A stretch of 19,456 bases of DNA, taken from assembly GCA_000754455.1 (NCBI GenBank), contig JNSE01000006.1, forward strand, positions 1 to 19,456, written 5' to 3'. This DNA comes from an actinobacterium acAMD-2. GTDB lineage: Bacteria; Actinomycetota; Actinomycetes; UBA12327. Below the pieces are notes generated by a model, which was given only the letters and a program-made list of their open reading frames with translations, was not told the origin of the DNA and did no database searches. A program made the position numbers and the translations under genes. This document shows, in pieces, positions 15,140 to 19,456 of this stretch (the first letter of the stretch is position 1; every line of letters begins with the position of its first letter).

Positions 15140-16641
15140 CCTAGTTCTTGGAGAACGAGCTCACGCACGCGCGCTGCATCGGCTTGGCCCTTCGTGGCCT
15201 TCATCACTGATCCCACTAAGGCACCCGTAGCGGCGACCTTGCCATCTCGAATCTTTTGTGCAGCATCGGGATCGGCCTCGATGGCAGCGGTGATGGCTTC
15301 AAGCAAAGCGCTGTCATCCGAAACAATCTGCAAACCACGAGAGTCAGCTACCGCCGCCGGTTCGCCCTCGCCGGCCAGCACACCGTCGATGACCTGGCGA
15401 GCCAACTTGTCGTTGAGCCGACCTGATTGAACCAGTCCTTCTAGATCCGCAACCTGCTTTGCGGTGATCGCCAGCGATTCCAACTCCACGCCTTCATCGT
15501 TGGCGCGACGCGCTAACTCTCCTAGCCACCACTTGCGAGAAGCAGCCGGATCCGCGCCTTCGGCGATCGTGGCTAGAACAAGATCAAGAGCGCCGGCGTT
15601 AATGACCGACTGCATTTCCTTTTCGCTGATCCCCCACTCCTCGCGCAATCGCTTACTGCGTTCAGCCGGAGGTTCAGGAAGTTGGGAACGCAGTTGCTCA
15701 ATCCACTCCGCAGACGGTGCGACCGGGACCAAGTCAGGCTCAGGGAAGTACCGGTAGTCCTCAGCATCGGACTTCACCCGACCACTCGTGGTGACTCCGG
15801 TGTCCTCATGCCAGTGCCGAGTTTCTTGAATGATCGCGGTGCCGTCGGTGAGAAGTGCGGCTTGGCGTTGCATTTCGTAGCGGATGGCGCGCTCGACTGA
15901 ACGCAAGGAGTTGACGTTTTTGGTTTCGGTGCGGGTACCCAGCGGCGCGTCAGGTGAGGTTCGCAACGACAAGTTGACGTCGCAACGCAATGAGCCTTGT
16001 TCCATCTTGACATCAGAAACTCCTAGGCCGCGTAGGAGGTCGCGCAATGCACCCACGTAGGCCTTGGCGACTTCCGGTGCGTACTTTCCGGCACCTTCCA
16101 AGGGCTTGGTCACGATTTCAATCAAGGGAATGCCCGCGCGGTTGTAGTCCACCAGCGAGAAATCGGCGCCATGGATTCGACCTGTGGAACCGCCCACGTG
16201 CAAGGACTTTCCCGTGTCTTCTTCCATGTGGGCTCGTTCGATTTCCACCCGGAAGGTTCGGGTTCCCTCATCGGTTTCGACATCTACATCGAGGTAGCCC
16301 TCGAAACAAATCGGTTCGTCGTATTGCGAGGTCTGGAAGTTCTTGGGCATGTCTGGATAGAAATAGTTCTTGCGCGCGAACCGACACCACGAAGCGATAG
16401 AACAGTTCAGCGCCAATCCGATCCGAATCGCGGACTCAACAGCCGTGCCGTTGACCACAGGTAACGAACCGGGTAGACCCAGACAGGTGGGACACACTTG
16501 CGTGTTGGGCTCGGCACCAAACTCGGTGGCACAACCACAAAACATCTTGGATGCGGTACCTAGTTCAACGTGGACCTCTAATCCCAAGACAGGATCGAAG
16601 TTGGCAATGACCTCGTCGAAATCAATCAAGGGTGCACTCAT
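15133..16641 (-). CDS. gatB: Aspartyl/glutamyl-tRNA amidotransferase subunit B
   Basis: This is the 502-residue tRNA-binding and kinase subunit of GatCAB. It phosphorylates the misacylated Glu-tRNA-Gln (or Asp-tRNA-Asn) with ATP so that ammonia from GatA can convert it to the amide. The N-terminal domain has PVLGLEVHVELGT and the zinc cysteines C35, C37, C50 and C53 (MFCGCATEF and QVCPTCLGLPG); the helical and YqeY-like C-terminal tail ends the protein. I chose the ATG at 16641-16639, which overlaps the gatA TGA by 4 bases and gives the usual family start. The frame is open 12 codons further upstream inside gatA. The 3' end overlaps the opposite-strand aldo/keto reductase. Confidence 0.97.
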   Translation of the reverse strand: MSAPLIDFDEVIANFDPVLGLEVHVELGTASKMFCGCATEFGAEPNTQVCPTCLGLPGSLPVVNGTAVESAIRIGLALNCSIASWCRFARKNYFYPDMPKNFQTSQYDEPICFEGYLDVDVETDEGTRTFRVEIERAHMEEDTGKSLHVGGSTGRIHGADFSLVDYNRAGIPLIEIVTKPLEGAGKYAPEVAKAYVGALRDLLRGLGVSDVKMEQGSLRCDVNLSLRTSPDAPLGTRTETKNVNSLRSVERAIRYEMQRQAALLTDGTAIIQETRHWHEDTGVTTSGRVKSDAEDYRYFPEPDLVPVAPSAEWIEQLRSQLPEPPAERSKRLREEWGISEKEMQSVINAGALDLVLATIAEGADPAASRKWWLGELARRANDEGVELESLAITAKQVADLEGLVQSGRLNDKLARQVIDGVLAGEGEPAAVADSRGLQIVSDDSALLEAITAAIEADPDAAQKIRDGKVAATGALVGSVMKATKGQADAARVRELVLQELGQ

Positions 16642-18128
16642 AGGGCCACCGCCTGATCTAAGAGCAAACCGCCCCATTGCTGAGCCAAGGCCTTTTCCAC
16701 CGCTCCGGCCACGCGATACACCTGGTCGTCGGCCATCACGGGTGCCATGACTTGCAAGCCCACCGGAAGGTTCTCATCGCCCAAGCCAATCGGGACACTG
16801 ATCGCCGGACCGCCATACAAGCTCGATGGCAAGGTGCACAGGTCGGCCTTGTACATAGCAACTGGATCATTGACGCGCTCACCGATACGGAACGGCTCGG
16901 TCGGAGTCGTGGGCGAAATCAAGACGTCCACACTGGCCCAAGCGGCTTCAAAGTCGCGAGTAATCAAAGTGCGCACCTTTTGTGCTTGGCCGTAATATGC
17001 GTCGTAATACCCAGAGGACAACGCGTACGTTCCCAAGATGATGCGTCGCTTCACTTCTGGACCAAAACCTGCTGCACGAGTGTGCCGCATGACATCCTCG
17101 GCGCTGAGTTCTCCGTTGTCATCGGTACGCAAGCCAAACCGCATGGCATCAAAGCGTGCCAAGTTACTCGAGCACTCACTCGGAGCAATCAAGTAGTAGG
17201 CACCCAAGGCGTACGTGAAGGATGGGCAGGAGATTTCAACGATTTCAGCGCCTTGTGCGCGAAGCAGTTCCACCGCTTCATCAAAACGCGCCTGCACTCC
17301 TGGCTGATAGCCCTCACCCGACAACTCGCGAACCACACCGATGCGCATGTTCGACACATCTGCCGACTTTGCAGCACCGACGACATCCGGGACTGGTTCC
17401 TTGATGGATGTGGAGTCCCGCGGATCGTGTCCTGCGATTACCGAGTGCAATAACGCGGTGTCAACCACCGTGCGAGCAAAGGGACCGGCTTGATCCAGCG
17501 ACGAGGAGAAGGCCACCAGCCCATAACGCGAGACTGCACCGTAAGTCGGCTTGGCGCCAACAATTCCCGTGACAGCTGCTGGCTGACGAATCGACCCTCC
17601 GGTGTCAGTGCCGATCGCCAGAGGAGCCTCATAGGCAGAAACTGCGGCAGCAGAGCCACCCGATGAACCACCGGGAATGCGTTCCAAGTCCCACGGGTTA
17701 TGCGTGGGCCCGTACGCAGAGTTTTCGGTGGATGAACCCATAGCGAACTCATCCATGTTGGTCTTGCCCAAAATCACGACGCCCGCATCGCGCAAGCGTT
17801 CAACCACCGTGGCGTCGTAGGGCGGGCGCCACCCTTCCAAGATTTTCGAACCAGCGGTGGTGGGAACGCCGGTTTGAGTTAACACATCCTTCAACGCCAA
17901 CGGCACGCCGGCCAAGGGACTCAAAGCCTGACCCGAGGCCACTGCGTGATCAACTGCACGAGCTTGTTCAAGGGCGCCATCAGCATCTACATGCAAGAAC
18001 GCATTGACGCGACCATCGACTTCCGCGATGCGGTCAAGGTGCGCCTGGGTGACTTCGATCGCACTGACTGTCTTATTGGCGATCTGGGCTGCCAGTTCAA
18101 CCGCGCTGGCATGAATGAGATCAGACAC
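16638..18128 (-). CDS. gatA: Aspartyl/glutamyl-tRNA amidotransferase subunit A
   Basis: The 496-residue glutaminase subunit releases ammonia from glutamine and passes it to GatB. It carries the amidase signature GGSSGGSAAAVSA with the Ser-cisSer-Lys triad. The lysine is K80 (LALKDVL), the cis-serine S155 (IPGGSSGGS) and the nucleophile S179 (GTDTGGSIRQP), matching in spacing the residues described for other GatA proteins. The GTG start has GAGGAG about 5 bases upstream and lies 2 bases after the gatC stop; the stop overlaps gatB by 4. The tight gatC-gatA-gatB packing agrees with stoichiometric complex assembly. Confidence 0.98.
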   Translation of the reverse strand: MSDLIHASAVELAAQIANKTVSAIEVTQAHLDRIAEVDGRVNAFLHVDADGALEQARAVDHAVASGQALSPLAGVPLALKDVLTQTGVPTTAGSKILEGWRPPYDATVVERLRDAGVVILGKTNMDEFAMGSSTENSAYGPTHNPWDLERIPGGSSGGSAAAVSAYEAPLAIGTDTGGSIRQPAAVTGIVGAKPTYGAVSRYGLVAFSSSLDQAGPFARTVVDTALLHSVIAGHDPRDSTSIKEPVPDVVGAAKSADVSNMRIGVVRELSGEGYQPGVQARFDEAVELLRAQGAEIVEISCPSFTYALGAYYLIAPSECSSNLARFDAMRFGLRTDDNGELSAEDVMRHTRAAGFGPEVKRRIILGTYALSSGYYDAYYGQAQKVRTLITRDFEAAWASVDVLISPTTPTEPFRIGERVNDPVAMYKADLCTLPSSLYGGPAISVPIGLGDENLPVGLQVMAPVMADDQVYRVAGAVEKALAQQWGGLLLDQAVAL

Positions 18129-18130
18129 GA

Positions 18131-18427
18131 CTACTCCTCATCCAAAATGCGTGGCACCCGGAAGCGACCATCTTCTGCAGCAGGTGCGTGGTCCAACACC
18201 GAGTCTCGGTCCAACGATGGGGTCACGACATCGTCGCGGAACACGTTGACCACAGGCACCGCATGGGTGGTGGGAGGAATATCGTCAGCGGCCACTTCAG
18301 AAATACTGGCTACAGCCGTCAAGATCACATCAAGTTGACCGGCGTAATCGTTGAGTTCCTGCTCCGTCAGTTCGATGCGAGCCAACGAGGCCAAGTGCGC
18401 AACATCATCGCGCGAAATGGCTGACAT
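18131..18427 (-). CDS. gatC: Aspartyl/glutamyl-tRNA amidotransferase subunit C
   Basis: This 98-residue subunit has no catalytic role; it wraps around and stabilises GatA and its contact with GatB. The N-terminal helix ISRDDVAHLASLARIELTEQE and the C-terminal DGRFRVPRIL stretch are characteristic. The ATG is preceded by CAGGAG with a 6-base spacer. It is the first gene of the gatCAB operon. The 49-base gap to the upstream GGDEF gene holds TAAGAT (18468-18463, minus strand), which could be a -10 box, but I see no matching -35. Readthrough from the GGDEF gene is equally possible. Confidence 0.96.
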   Translation of the reverse strand: MSAISRDDVAHLASLARIELTEQELNDYAGQLDVILTAVASISEVAADDIPPTTHAVPVVNVFRDDVVTPSLDRDSVLDHAPAAEDGRFRVPRILDEE

Positions 18428-18476
18428 GGAACACTCCTGAAACGGCGAGGGCTGAGGCCTTTATCTTAGGGGCGCG

Positions 18477-19456
18477 TTACCCGTGCGCTTCACCGCGATC
18501 TATCCCTACGACTTCAATGCGGGTCCCAGTGCGTTTGGCCACATACATCGCCGAGTCTGCTGCTTGGATGAGCGGGTCAATTTGGGTGCCATCGTCTGGG
18601 TAGAGGGCAATGCCGATGCTGACATCGATGGTGACGGTGACGTCATCCATGGTGAATGGCCGGCTAATGGACTCTCGAATTCTCTGGGCAATCCGCACCG
18701 CTGAAATGTGATCTTCCACCCCAGGCAACACGACCGCGAATTCGTCTCCACCCAATCGAGCAGCCAAGTCCCCTGGTCGCACTTGAGCCTTGATACGACC
18801 AGCCACCATCGTCAGCAGGCGGTCACCCACCGCATGACCATACGTGTCGTTGACTTCCTTGAATAAGTTCAGGTCCATCAAGAGCACGCCAACCCGAGCG
18901 CCCGTGCGACTGGCAAGATCAATTGCCTCCGTTAACTCATCACGCATCATGGTGCGGTTGGGAAGCTCCGTGAGCATGTCGTGTCGTGACGCGTAGTCGC
19001 GTTCCTGCGAAATCGAGGCCGCCTTGTTCACGGCCCATAGCGGCACGAGGAAGAGAAAAAGCATGGGCCACACCGTCACTGCGACCAACGCAATGATCGG
19101 CGCTAGGGAAAGAACTGCGAACAACGTCAGGATGTAATAGGACAGGTCCTCGCGAAGGGCTTCCTTGAACGTCATCGACGTGTCGGCGCTTACACCCACG
19201 ATTAAGAGGTGATTAACAAGGAAGAAAACCGCCCACGTTGTAGGCATCCACAACACATCATCCGCATTAAAGGTCACCGTCGGATCTTGTAGAGACGGCG
19301 TATGCCCCGAAATCACCATGACGATCCAGGTGGCGCCTAAACACAATGAGTGCTGGCCAATATTAAACAAGACTTTCCAGGCGGTTCTGCGTTCGTACAG
19401 CTCAGACAAAAGAGTGGCGAGTGCGAGCGTTAGCACGGCTGCTGGAAGTCCGTAGA
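18477..19456 (-). CDS. Membrane-bound diguanylate cyclase (GGDEF), 5'-truncated
   Basis: The frame is open to the window edge (YGLPAAVLTLAL upstream of the GTG at 19436), so the N-terminus is missing. The visible part has at least four or five membrane segments. From about residue 145, counted from 19436, comes a GGDEF domain: DMLTELPNR, MDLNLFKEVND and the active-site GGDEF (229-233, bases 18752-18738). An intact inhibitory I-site RPGD (220-223) sits five residues before it. The protein makes cyclic di-GMP from two GTP and should be product-inhibited. It ends soon after the GGDEF domain (VAKRTGTR), with no EAL phosphodiesterase domain. The signal sensed by the membrane part is unknown. It lies 49 bases upstream of gatC in the same direction. 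Confidence 0.93.
   Translation of the reverse strand, partial: YGLPAAVLTLALATLLSELYERRTAWKVLFNIGQHSLCLGATWIVMVISGHTPSLQDPTVTFNADDVLWMPTTWAVFFLVNHLLIVGVSADTSMTFKEALREDLSYYILTLFAVLSLAPIIALVAVTVWPMLFLFLVPLWAVNKAASISQERDYASRHDMLTELPNRTMMRDELTEAIDLASRTGARVGVLLMDLNLFKEVNDTYGHAVGDRLLTMVAGRIKAQVRPGDLAARLGGDEFAVVLPGVEDHISAVRIAQRIRESISRPFTMDDVTVTIDVSIGIALYPDDGTQIDPLIQAADSAMYVAKRTGTRIEVVGIDRGEAHG

Noticed and set aside
16642..16677. N-terminal extension of gatB (12 codons)
   Set aside because: It lies inside gatA; the ATG at 16641 makes the typical 4-base overlap with the gatA stop.
16677..17453. 258-codon plus-strand open frame
   Set aside because: Antisense shadow of gatA, whose motifs are intact.
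1..19456. Mobile element, CRISPR array, prophage or defence island
   Set aside because: No transposase, integrase, repeat-spacer array or target-site duplication was found; the genes are housekeeping and conserved.

Overview
The window comes from an actinobacterium of moderate G+C (mid-50s per cent by eye, not counted). Gene content and order are those of the actinobacterial branched-chain amino acid / translation neighbourhood: an IclR regulator end, tRNA-Glu, tRNA-Gln, gltX, an FAH-family gene, ilvE, leuB, serA, ilvC-ilvN-ilvB, ilvD, and gatB-gatA-gatC. From memory this resembles the Rv2987c-Rv3012c region of Mycobacterium tuberculosis and the matching Streptomyces region. GTG starts are common (gltX, FAH, leuB, serA, ilvC, gatA, LapA and CPBP genes), usually with AGGAG-like ribosome binding sites. 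A species cannot be named from the sequence.

Layout from left to right. Bases 1-236 (+) hold the C-terminal end of an IclR-family regulator. It converges on a minus-strand tRNA-Gln/tRNA-Glu pair (277-495) that ends at a rho-independent terminator (247-273). Bases 528-5000 are a tightly packed minus-strand run: ilvE, FAH-family hydrolase, gltX, and a CPBP membrane protease that overlaps the gltX stop codon. Bases 4948-11040 carry ilvB, ilvN, ilvC, serA and leuB, all minus and transcribed in that order. Between ilvD and ilvB (11041-11236) is a regulatory leader: a 19-codon peptide with an Ile-Val-Val-Val run and a terminal Val-Val, followed by mutually exclusive hairpins and a GC-rich terminator with a U tract just before ilvB. 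This is a typical transcription attenuator. Bases 11237-14141 hold ilvD, a small LapA-domain membrane protein and a second D-2-hydroxyacid dehydrogenase. A lone plus-strand aldo/keto reductase (14198-15139) follows; its 3' end overlaps gatB by 7 bp. Bases 15133-18427 are gatC-gatA-gatB. The right edge (18477-19456) is a 5'-truncated membrane-bound GGDEF diguanylate cyclase.

Functionally, two themes are interlaced. The first is synthesis of valine, isoleucine, leucine and serine: IlvBN, IlvC, IlvD, LeuB and IlvE plus SerA. The second is indirect charging of tRNA-Gln: GltX, GatCAB, tRNA-Gln and tRNA-Glu are all present, so the substrate tRNAs, the mischarging synthetase and the correcting amidotransferase lie within about 18 kb. 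I see no mobile element, CRISPR array or defence system. The strongest non-gene observation is the ilvB attenuator.
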